Below are positions 16,676 through 23,618 of a stretch of DNA of 34,895 bases, in pieces. Under the pieces are notes generated by a model. It saw nothing but the letters and a program-made list of their open reading frames with translations, was not told the origin of the DNA and did no database searches. Every line of letters starts with the position of its first letter. Positions within the stretch are counted from its first letter, which is position 1. Source of the stretch: Gammaproteobacteria bacterium (GTDB lineage: Bacteria > Pseudomonadota > Gammaproteobacteria > Steroidobacterales > Steroidobacteraceae). The stretch is from contig JASHSK010000066.1 in the NCBI GenBank assembly GCA_030038755.1, positions 1-34,895 on the forward strand. Direction: 5' to 3'. Both the position numbers and the translations under genes were made by a program.

Positions 16676-17314
16676 ATGAGTCGACTCGTCGCTGCCGTGC
16701 TCGCCCTGGGCGTCACCGCCGCCGTGGCGCTCGCCGTCATGCGGGGCACCAGCGGTATCTTGCGACGCGGCACGAGCGTGCCGCCGCCGGGTGCCGACCC
16801 TTACTGCGGTCAGCTACCCTCCCCGGGCTTCGACCGGCCGCCAAACGCGGCGCACAGCGGCCGCTACGTCAACGACATTTATGGTTACGCCGTGACGATT
16901 CCGGCGGGACTGACCGGCTACACCCATGCCACCGCGGCGCCGCGCGGATTTGGAATCCTGCTCTCGCGGCAGCCGCCGGCCTTCCTGCGCGTGGATGCCG
17001 CCTACGACGCGTTCTACGACATCACGGCCCAGGGCGTACATCTGCGCGACAGATTCAGTGCCCGACTGTTCGATACGCTGCTGCAGGAGAGCGGCGTACC
17101 GTATTCGCTCGACGGGGTGAGCGGGGGACGCTATCGCATGACGGTGCGCTGCCCGCGCAGCACTCAGACCTACCTGTTCGACTCGGTCATCGTGGTGCGC
17201 GACCGTGAGATCTATCGCCTGGATCTGCAGAGCGTGCCGCAGCGCTACGGGGCCGACCGGGGCGTGCTGGACACGCTGCTGCGCAGCTGGAGCTGGGTGC
17301 CGCTGCGGCACTAA
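16676..17314 (+). CDS. Hypothetical exported or membrane-anchored protein
   Basis: About 212 residues. The N-terminus MSRLVAAVLALGVTAAVALAV is a signal peptide or anchor, so the rest should be periplasmic. The mature part opens with a Pro-rich segment and CGQLPSPGFDRPP, then a compact alpha/beta-looking region: GRYVNDIYGYAVTIPAGLTG, GILLSRQPPAFLRVDAAYDAF, and a C-terminal VIVVRDREIYRLDLQS with final SWSWVPLRH. Cys at the start of the mature part and another in MTVRCPR could form a disulfide. I do not recognise the family. ATG 16676 is chosen; GTG 16670 and ATG 16619 are in-frame alternatives. It is divergent from the kinase gene (210-base gap, no clear promoter seen) and its stop overlaps the GMC gene stop by four bases on the other strand. 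Confidence 0.72.
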   Translation: MSRLVAAVLALGVTAAVALAVMRGTSGILRRGTSVPPPGADPYCGQLPSPGFDRPPNAAHSGRYVNDIYGYAVTIPAGLTGYTHATAAPRGFGILLSRQPPAFLRVDAAYDAFYDITAQGVHLRDRFSARLFDTLLQESGVPYSLDGVSGGRYRMTVRCPRSTQTYLFDSVIVVRDREIYRLDLQSVPQRYGADRGVLDTLLRSWSWVPLRH

Positions 17315-18933
17315 GCCAGCCGGCGGCCGATGACGTCGGCGACGCGCAGCGCATTGGCGATGATGGTCAGCGTCGGATTGACCGCGCCGATCGACGGAAA
17401 GAAACTCGCGTCGGCCAGGTACAGGTTGTCGAGCTCGTGCGCCTTGCAGTTCAGGTCCAGCACCGAGCTGGCCGGGTCGCTGCCGAAGCGTGCGGTTCCG
17501 GCCTGATGCGCCGTGCCGCCGATCGGAATGTTCTTGCCCAGATAGAGGCTGCGCTCCATCAGGTGCGGATGGGCGCCGGCGGCGTCGAGCAGCGCCTGCA
17601 GCTTCTTCCTGAGCCGGTGATGGGCCTCCATGTTGTTCTCGGTGAGGTCGAGCACCACGCGCTCACCGTCGTAGAAAATGCGATTCTCCGGGCGCGGCAG
17701 ATCCTCGCTGGATAGCCAGAAGTCCATGGAGTGGCGCGCCATCTGATCGAACGGCATCTTCGGCGCCCACTCCAGCCACGACGGCAGCGACTCGCCGCGG
17801 ATCTGCGCACCGTGCGAGGTGGCGCACATCTGGATCAGACCCAGCGGATATTCCCAGTCGTCGGAGCGAAAGTAGTAGTCGCTCAGGGCCAGCGTCTTCT
17901 GGAACACCGTGTCGTTCGGCTGGCGCATCAGCGCCATCAGGATCGATTGGTTGTGGCGCATGTAATTGCGCCCGACCTGCCCGGAGCCGTTGGCGAGACC
18001 GTGCGGGTGGTGCTCGTCCGCCGAGCGCAGCAGCAGCAGCGCGGAGGACAGCGCGCCACAGGCGACCACCACGATGTTCGCGCGGTACTGCTCGCGCTGC
18101 CCGTCGCGCAGCACCTCGACGGCATCGACCGCCGTTCCGGACGCGTTGGTGCGCAGCTTTTCGACATAGGCGCCGGTCAGCAGCGTGACATTCGGATGTG
18201 CCCGCAGCATCGGATCGATGCACACCACCTGCGCATCGGCCTTGCCGTTCAGCAGGCAGGGGAAGCCGTCGAACGCGTCACAGCGGATGCAGATGCTGGT
18301 GGGGGTCGGCTTGCCGTTGCGCTCATCCAGCAGGATGCCGAGCGGCAGGTGAAAGGGATGCCTGCCTGCGCGGCGCAGGCTGTCGCTCAGGGCCTCGATG
18401 GCCGGCTCGTGCGATACGGCGGGATAGGGAAATGGACCGCTCGCAGGCGGCTCGGTACTGTCCTCGCCGCGCTGGCCATGCACGTGAAACAGCCGCTCGG
18501 CCTCGGCGTAGTACGGCTCGAAGTCCGTGTAGCCGAGCGGCCACGCCGGGGAGATCCCGTCAGCGTGCACGAGCTGCCCGAAGTCGCGCTCGCGCATGCG
18601 CAGCAGCGCCGCGCCGTAGAACTTGGAATTGCCTCCGACGAAGTAGTGCAACCCCGGATGGAATGCGCGTCCGTCGCGCCCGTACCACGTCTCCTTGCTC
18701 TGGTAGGCCGCGTCCACGAACACCGTCTGCGCATCCCAGTTCGCGCGCGTGCGAGTCAGGTACTCGCCGCGCTCGAGCAGCAGAATGCGCCGCCCGAGCG
18801 GGGCGAGCCGGTGCGCGAGCGAGGCGCCGCCCGGACCGGTGCCGATCACGATCAGATCGTAGTGATCCGCCGGCATCGCAGCGCGGCCTGAGCGTTCCGT
18901 GCGCTCCACGATCGCGGCGCCCGCATCAGCCAC
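17311..18933 (-). CDS. GMC family FAD-dependent oxidoreductase
   Basis: Flavoprotein of 540 residues related to choline, glucose and other alcohol dehydrogenases of the GMC family. FAD-binding loop GTGPGG is at 31-36, with LLLERGE as the ribose-binding acid about 20 residues later. The substrate-domain end shows H476 in GGTAHQAGTARFG and N519 in VNPTLTIIANALR, the catalytic His/Asn pair at the normal 43-residue distance. No Tat or Sec signal is seen, so it is probably cytoplasmic unless carried by a partner. The GTG start overlaps the last codons of the SDR gene by eight bases; an internal ATG at 18876 is an alternative without a ribosome site. Four cysteines (near CIRCDAFDGFPC) might form a site of interest. 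Substrate unknown. Confidence 0.9.
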   Translation of the reverse strand: MADAGAAIVERTERSGRAAMPADHYDLIVIGTGPGGASLAHRLAPLGRRILLLERGEYLTRTRANWDAQTVFVDAAYQSKETWYGRDGRAFHPGLHYFVGGNSKFYGAALLRMRERDFGQLVHADGISPAWPLGYTDFEPYYAEAERLFHVHGQRGEDSTEPPASGPFPYPAVSHEPAIEALSDSLRRAGRHPFHLPLGILLDERNGKPTPTSICIRCDAFDGFPCLLNGKADAQVVCIDPMLRAHPNVTLLTGAYVEKLRTNASGTAVDAVEVLRDGQREQYRANIVVVACGALSSALLLLRSADEHHPHGLANGSGQVGRNYMRHNQSILMALMRQPNDTVFQKTLALSDYYFRSDDWEYPLGLIQMCATSHGAQIRGESLPSWLEWAPKMPFDQMARHSMDFWLSSEDLPRPENRIFYDGERVVLDLTENNMEAHHRLRKKLQALLDAAGAHPHLMERSLYLGKNIPIGGTAHQAGTARFGSDPASSVLDLNCKAHELDNLYLADASFFPSIGAVNPTLTIIANALRVADVIGRRLA

Positions 18934-19798
18934 CGGTGGCGAAGCCAGGGTAGAGCGTCATGCCGCCGTCCACGAACAGCGTGGTGCCCACGACATAGTC
19001 GGACTGATCGGATGCGAGCCAGACCGCCGCGCGCGCGATGTCCTCCGGCTCCCCGATGCGTCCGTAGGGCACCAGCGTCATCAGTCGTGTATAGGCCTGC
19101 GGGGTGTTCCAGGCGGCGGTATTGATCGGCGTGCGGATGGCTCCGGGCGCGATGCTGTTCACGCGGATGTGATGGGGGGCGACCTCCTGCGCGAGGCTCT
19201 CCATCATCATCTTGATGCCGCCCTTGGAGCTGGCGTAATTCGGATGGCCGGCCCAGGGAATCTCCTGGTGCACCGAACTCATGCAGATGATTTTCCCCGC
19301 GGCGCACGAGACGGACGGTACCACCCCGCGGCGCAGGAACTCGCGGATCGCGGCGCGCGCGCACAGGAACTGCCCGGTGAGGTTGATGCCGATGACGGTG
19401 TTCCATTGTGCCAGCGTCATCGTGGCGAACGGCGCGTCGCGCTGCAGTCCGGCGTTGTTCACCAGGATGTCGAGGGTGCCGAGCTCGGTGCAGGCGCGCG
19501 CGAACATCGCCTCGACCTGCTCCTCGGAGGACACGTCGGCCTGATGCGCGAATGCGCGCACGCCGCCGCGGCGCACCTCCTCGACCACCGATTGCGCCGC
19601 GTCGTCGCCGACGACGTAATTGACCACGACGTCGGCTCCGGCCTGGCCGAGCGCGATGGCCACCGCCCGGCCGATCCCGGAGTTCGCTCCGGTCACCAGT
19701 GCCTTCTGCCCGGCGAGCGTGCGCGGCACGCTCACGGCAGGCGCGCCGGAGGATGCGGGCGTGGGGGCCGTGCGGCTCGGGTTGCTCGCTTCACTCAC
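18926..19798 (-). CDS. Short-chain dehydrogenase/reductase (glucose 1-dehydrogenase-like)
   Basis: Classical SDR of 290 residues. The nucleotide motif TGANSGIG is at 36-43, NNAG follows the fourth strand, and the catalytic Ser-Tyr-Lys appear in MSSVHQEIP and NYASSKGG. The C-terminal VDGGMTLYPGF is typical of glucose 1-dehydrogenase-like members, which oxidise sugars to lactones with NAD(P). The GTG start at 19798 has GAGGAG seven bases upstream. The first 25 residues are a Ser/Pro/Ala-rich tail not needed for the fold. It is the first gene of the SDR-GMC unit and is divergent from the DoxX operon. Confidence 0.92.
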   Translation of the reverse strand: MSEASNPSRTAPTPASSGAPAVSVPRTLAGQKALVTGANSGIGRAVAIALGQAGADVVVNYVVGDDAAQSVVEEVRRGGVRAFAHQADVSSEEQVEAMFARACTELGTLDILVNNAGLQRDAPFATMTLAQWNTVIGINLTGQFLCARAAIREFLRRGVVPSVSCAAGKIICMSSVHQEIPWAGHPNYASSKGGIKMMMESLAQEVAPHHIRVNSIAPGAIRTPINTAAWNTPQAYTRLMTLVPYGRIGEPEDIARAAVWLASDQSDYVVGTTLFVDGGMTLYPGFATGG

Positions 19799-19886
19799 GT
19801 GGGTGCTCCTCGTATGACAGGCGCCCGCAGGACGGCGCGGCCGGTGTGGCAATGGCGCGGGCGCCGGCGACGGCCGTAATCGGATG

Positions 19887-19914
19887 TTGCCAGAGGACGC
19901 TCGTGCGCGACAAT
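19887..19914 (+). promoter_or_regulatory. Promoter for the DoxX-cupin-SMP-30-VOC operon
   Basis: TTGCCA (19887-19892, five of six -35 matches) and GACAAT (19909-19914) are separated by 16 bases. The predicted start near 19921 leaves a leader of about 70 bases before the TTG start of the doxX-like gene. Confidence 0.45.
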
Positions 19915-19990
19915 GTATGCGGGTCCGACACGCGCCGCTGCCTCAAGGTCACGGGCAGCTGCATGCACGTCACGCGCGCGGGAGCGAAGC

Positions 19991-20470
19991 TTGCTGAGCA
20001 CTGCGGTCATCTTTGGAGTGCGCTGCCTGCTGGTGCTGCTGTTCCTGCCCTTCAGCGCACTGGACAAGCTGCTGAACTTCGATGCGGCGGTGGGTCAGGC
20101 AGCGCTGGCGATCCGAGCTCGACCGCTGGCGATGGCGGCCATCGTCGTCGGCCTGGGCATCGAGGTGCTGATGTCGCTCGCGGTGCTGACGGGCGTGTTC
20201 GATCGTCTGGCCGCGCTGATCCTGGCACTTTACTGCATCGTGACGGCGCTGCTGTGGAAGCAGTTCTGGAAGGTCGCCGATTTTCGGCTACGCGGCCCGA
20301 GCCAGGGCCGCGAGCTGTTCTGGGATTTCTGGAAGAACCTGGCGCTGGCGGGCGGTTTCCTGGTGCTGGCGCTCGGCACCAACGCCGCCGCCGCGCGCAG
20401 TTTCTGGCACGATCCGTTCTCCTCGACGCATCCGTATGCCGCGAGCGCCGCGGCGCAGGAGCCGCGATGA
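19991..20470 (+). CDS. DoxX-like integral membrane protein
   Basis: Four-helix membrane protein of about 159 residues: FGVRCLLVLLFLPFSALDKLL, MAAIVVGLGIEVLMSLAVLTG, DRLAALILALYCIVTALLW and WKNLALAGGFLVLALG, a pattern typical of the DoxX/YphA family. The SALDKLLNFD segment after helix 1 is also family-like. Members often sit with oxidoreductases and are thought to take part in quinone or redox chemistry in the inner membrane, but direct biochemistry is scarce. The TTG at 19991 is preferred because GGAG lies six bases upstream; the frame opens from an ATG at 19913. The stop overlaps the cupin ATG (ATGA). Confidence 0.8.
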   Translation: MLSTAVIFGVRCLLVLLFLPFSALDKLLNFDAAVGQAALAIRARPLAMAAIVVGLGIEVLMSLAVLTGVFDRLAALILALYCIVTALLWKQFWKVADFRLRGPSQGRELFWDFWKNLALAGGFLVLALGTNAAAARSFWHDPFSSTHPYAASAAAQEPR

Positions 20471-21006
20471 GTGATGGGCACGCGCAGGCCTCGCCGCACG
20501 CGCAGGGATCGCCGCATGCGCTGGAGGTGCCGCACGCGCAGGCCTCGCCCGCGCGATCCGCGGCCCCGGATCCGCCGACGGTCGAGTACTGGTATCTGTG
20601 GACCGATGCGCAGGGCGTCAGTCATCAGCGCCGGTGTCGTATGAGTCGCTTCGACTTCTCGTCCATCCAGCCGCAGGCAGCTCCGCAGTGGCAGGGCGAG
20701 CGAACCCACGCAGCGATGACGACACTGATCACGGTGCTGCCGGTGGGGTGGATCGGTCAGTGGCACGAAAACCCACAGCCACAGTGGATCATTCCGCTAT
20801 CGGGCCGCTGGTTCGTGGAATCCATGGACGGCGCGCGCGTGGAGATGGGAGCCGGAGAGCTGTCCTTCGGGGCGGACCAGGGTTGCCGCGAGCGCGACGG
20901 ACGGCGCGGCCACCTGTCGGGTACCGTGGGCGAAGTGCCCGCGGTGCTGATGCTCGTGCAGCTTCCGCCGCAGCCCGCCGCCGCCTCGCCGTGTCCCTGG
21001 AGCTGA
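20467..21006 (+). CDS. Cupin-like protein
   Basis: Product of 179 residues. The first 35 residues are a repetitive tail made of four 6-residue units (HAQASP, HAQGSP, HALEVP, HAQASP). The rest is a small beta-barrel: a first conserved strand region GWIGQWHENPQPQWIIPLSGRWFVE resembles cupin motif 1 with its metal His, and RVEMGAGELSFGADQG resembles motif 2. No signal peptide is seen. ATG overlaps the doxX stop by four bases. It precedes the SMP-30 gene by 111 bases, a gap filled by an 18-bp tandem array. Enzymatic or sugar-binding roles are possible; none can be assigned. Confidence 0.78.
   Translation: MSDGHAQASPHAQGSPHALEVPHAQASPARSAAPDPPTVEYWYLWTDAQGVSHQRRCRMSRFDFSSIQPQAAPQWQGERTHAAMTTLITVLPVGWIGQWHENPQPQWIIPLSGRWFVESMDGARVEMGAGELSFGADQGCRERDGRRGHLSGTVGEVPAVLMLVQLPPQPAAASPCPWS
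20479..20550 (+). repeat. Four 18-bp tandem units inside the cupin gene
   Basis: Units at 20479, 20497, 20515 and 20533 with consensus CACGCGCAGGCCTCGCCG encode the six-residue peptide repeat HAQASP. The third unit is most diverged. The first and last differ by one base. The array keeps the frame. Confidence 0.85.
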
Positions 21007-21007
21007 G

Positions 21008-21097
21008 GCGTTCCGCGGACCCGGGCAATTCCGCGGACCCGGGCAATTCCGCAGACCCGGGGCGTTCCCCGGGCCTGGGGCGATCCCCGCACCGGGG
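21008..21097 (+). repeat. Five 18-bp tandem units between the cupin and SMP-30 genes
   Basis: Units begin at 21008, 21026, 21044, 21062 and 21080; the best-conserved form is CAATTCCGCGGACCCGGG. Similarity decays from the second and third units outward. The array starts immediately after the cupin stop, and its 18-base period equals that of the array inside the cupin gene, although the unit sequence differs. No gene is predicted in it. Confidence 0.85.
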
Positions 21098-21117
21098 GTG
21101 TCGGCTGAACCGAGGGC

Positions 21118-22026
21118 ATGTCTGTGGATGAGTTCGAGATCCACGATGGGAAATTCGCACATTACGTGCTGTCCAACGCGCCGCTCGAGCGGCTGGCCGA
21201 GGGCTTCCGCTGGATCGAGGGGCTGGTATGGATGGGCGACGCGGGTTGCCTGCTGTTTCAGGATCTGCCGCGCGATCGTACGATGCGCTGGATCGAGGAC
21301 GTAGGCGTATCGGTGTATCGCCATCCTTCCGGATACGCCAATGGCCAGACGCGCGACCGTCAGGGCCGACTGATCTCCTGCTCTCACCGTGAACGTTGCC
21401 TGCTGCGCACCGAGCTGGATGGCCAGGTGACCCGGCTCGTCGATCGCCACCAGGGCCGCAGGCTCAACTCACCCAACGACGTGACCGTCAAGTCCGACGG
21501 TTCGATCTGGTTCACCGATCCGCTGTACGGCATCCAGTCGGACTACGAGGGAGGACGTCAGGCATCCGAGCAACCACCCGCCGTCTATCGCTTCGATCCC
21601 GGCAGCGGCGAGATCCGCGTGGTGGCCGCGGATTTCGACGGGCCCAACGGCCTGGCGTTCTCCCCGGACGAGCGCCGGCTGTACATCGCCGAGACCGGCG
21701 ATCAGACCAGCGATCATCCGCGCCAGTACATCCGCGTGTTCGACGTACAGCCCGACGGCGAGCTGCGCGGCGGCGGCGTGTTCCACCGCATCGAACCCGG
21801 TTACGCCGATGGCCTGTGCGTGGATGAGGACGGCAACCTCTGGTCGAGCGCCGCCGACGGGGTGCATTGCATCGATCCCAACGGCCGGCTGCTCGGCAAG
21901 ATCCGCGTTCCGTATCGCGTCTCGAATCTGACCTTCGGCGGCGCGCTCCGGAATCGGCTGTTCATCGGCGGCTCGCACACGCTGTACGCGATCTTTCTGA
22001 ATCGGCGTGGCGTGCGCTGGCCATGA
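21118..22026 (+). CDS. SMP-30/gluconolactonase family protein
   Basis: Six-bladed beta-propeller lactonase of 302 residues. Family signatures are LAEGFRWIEGLVW (metal-binding Glu near the start), LNSPNDVTVKSDGSIWFTDP (metal Asn), GPNGLAFSPDERRLYIAET (Asn) and YADGLCVDEDGNLW (metal Asp). Family members hydrolyse sugar lactones such as gluconolactone with a divalent metal. No signal peptide is seen, so it is probably cytoplasmic. Its stop overlaps the VOC gene start by four bases. With the SDR and GMC dehydrogenases next door it could open the lactones they make, but the actual substrate is unknown. Confidence 0.92.
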   Translation: MSVDEFEIHDGKFAHYVLSNAPLERLAEGFRWIEGLVWMGDAGCLLFQDLPRDRTMRWIEDVGVSVYRHPSGYANGQTRDRQGRLISCSHRERCLLRTELDGQVTRLVDRHQGRRLNSPNDVTVKSDGSIWFTDPLYGIQSDYEGGRQASEQPPAVYRFDPGSGEIRVVAADFDGPNGLAFSPDERRLYIAETGDQTSDHPRQYIRVFDVQPDGELRGGGVFHRIEPGYADGLCVDEDGNLWSSAADGVHCIDPNGRLLGKIRVPYRVSNLTFGGALRNRLFIGGSHTLYAIFLNRRGVRWP

Positions 22027-22934
22027 CGAACGCCGACACGCGCCCTGAGGGGCCGGACCCCGGCGCGGCGCAGCCGGGCCGCGATGCGGGCGAGGCGCCG
22101 CGCACGGTCGTGCGGCTGACGCGAGTGTGTCTGATCACGCATGACGCGCAGCGACTGGCGGATTTCTATCGACGCGCCTTCAACTGCGGCCCGCAGGGCG
22201 GCGAGCGGCTGTCCGCTGCCGCGACCGAGCAGCTGATCGGCGTGAGCACGGGCGCGCACCGCGTGCGCCTGGTTCTCGGCGCGCAGCACCTCGAGCTGCT
22301 GCAGCTGGATATCCCGGGGCGGGCGTATCCGGCGGGAGTGGTCGGCTCGGATCCGCGCTTTCAGCACTTCGCCATCGTCGTCGAGGACATGTCACGCGCA
22401 TACCGGCATCTGGTGCGCACCGGTGGTTGGCAGAGCATCTCCACCCACGGCCCGCAGCGCCTGCCCGCGAGCTCAGGCGGCGTGACGGCCTTCAAATTCC
22501 GCGATCCCGACGGCCATCCGCTCGAGCTGCTCTGGCTCGGCGACCCGGCCGGCGAGCGCGCCGGTCCCGCCGGGCGGAGTGCGCTGTTTCCCGGCATCGA
22601 TCACTCCGCGATCTGCGTGCGGGACAGCGCGCGCAGCATCGCCTTCTATGAACGATGGGGGCTGCGGGTGAGCGCCCGTACACTCAATCACGGCCACGAG
22701 CAGCAGCAGCTCGATGGGCTCGTGCGCGCGCAGGTGCAGGTCGTCGCGCTCAGCCCGCGCGAGGTACCGCCGCACCTGGAGCTGCTGTGCTACCAGGACG
22801 CAGTCGCCGACGATGGCGCGCCCGTGCAACCCGACGACGTCGCGGCGACGCGCCTGGTGTTCGAGACTGACGGGCCGCGCGCACAGCCGCGGCATCTGCG
22901 GGACCCCGATGGCCATCATCTCGTCGTGTGCTGA
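22023..22934 (+). CDS. VOC superfamily protein with two glyoxalase-like domains
   Basis: Product of 303 residues with two vicinal-oxygen-chelate modules. Module 1 starts VRLTRVCLITHDAQRLADFY and ends FKFRDPDGHPLELLWL. Module 2 starts GIDHSAICVRDSARSIAFYERWGL and ends RDPDGHHLVVC. His in the first strand and Glu in the last strand of the modules are the usual metal ligands. Such double modules occur in dioxygenases and isomerases; the function here is unknown. The ATG overlaps the SMP-30 stop, so it is the last gene of the four-gene operon. The first 30 residues are disordered. The 290 bases that follow, up to the KGG gene, hold no gene I can support. Confidence 0.88.
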   Translation: MTNADTRPEGPDPGAAQPGRDAGEAPRTVVRLTRVCLITHDAQRLADFYRRAFNCGPQGGERLSAAATEQLIGVSTGAHRVRLVLGAQHLELLQLDIPGRAYPAGVVGSDPRFQHFAIVVEDMSRAYRHLVRTGGWQSISTHGPQRLPASSGGVTAFKFRDPDGHPLELLWLGDPAGERAGPAGRSALFPGIDHSAICVRDSARSIAFYERWGLRVSARTLNHGHEQQQLDGLVRAQVQVVALSPREVPPHLELLCYQDAVADDGAPVQPDDVAATRLVFETDGPRAQPRHLRDPDGHHLVVC

Positions 22935-23224
22935 ACCGTCGCGTGTACCCGATCGCCGCGTGCTGAATCGCCGCCTGACGCCGCGGCGTGCGCTGATGCG
23001 ATGCGAGGTAAGCGCCGCCGTCGGGGCATCGCGTCAGTCCCTGAGCAATATCTGCACGCCCACACCCAAAAATTCCGCACGCGCCGCTGCGCGCGCTCGA
23101 TGCGGCTGCGCCCGAGCGCAGCTCACGCGCTGAACCGCGCGCGAAACCGGCTGCCTGCAGGGTCGCGCCGGCGCGGCACAGCCCTTGCACCTCGTGGCAA
23201 TCCCACTTCCCACGGAGGATGACG

Positions 23225-23530
23225 ATGGCAAATCCGACCAGCGGACAGAGTACAGGCGGACAGGGCACAGAGGGTGCCACCTCCAAGCGCGGCTTTGCAT
23301 CGATGGATGAGCAGCAGCAGCGCGAGATCGCCAGCAAGGGCGGCCACAGTCAGGGACGCGAGAACAACCCGGGCAATTTCGCGAACGATCCGCGGCGGGC
23401 GGCGGAAGCCGGGCGCAAGGGCGGCGAAAGCCAGGGACGCGAAAGCAATCCCGGCAACTTCGCCAACGACCGCGAGAAGGCGGCCGAGGCGGGTCGCCAG
23501 GGAGGCCATGCGCGCGGGGGCGGGCACTGA
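23225..23530 (+). CDS. KGG-repeat stress-induced protein
   Basis: Hydrophilic protein of 101 residues with the KGG motif (stress-induced bacterial acidophilic repeat). SKRGFASMDEQQQREIASKGG begins the conserved part, followed by two near-identical units of about 25 residues containing SQGRENNPGNFAND, and a last GRQGGHARGGGH. Such proteins are abundant, intrinsically disordered and induced by general stress (GsiB-like). The ATG at 23225 is chosen because GGAGG (23214-23218) is six bases upstream; the ATG at 23219 is too close. The gene stands alone, and no clear promoter box is visible. Confidence 0.93.
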   Translation: MANPTSGQSTGGQGTEGATSKRGFASMDEQQQREIASKGGHSQGRENNPGNFANDPRRAAEAGRKGGESQGRESNPGNFANDREKAAEAGRQGGHARGGGH

Positions 23531-23618
23531 CGGCTGATCGCGCGAGGCGAGGCGGGACGGCTCATCCGTCCCGCCTCCACTGCGGGCGAGCACTCGCTGG
23601 CGAGCGCGTGCCGACGGC

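Noticed and set aside
22935-23224. Possible gene in the 290 bases between the VOC and KGG genes
   Set aside because: The frames present are Arg-rich shadows without a ribosome site; nothing supports a product.
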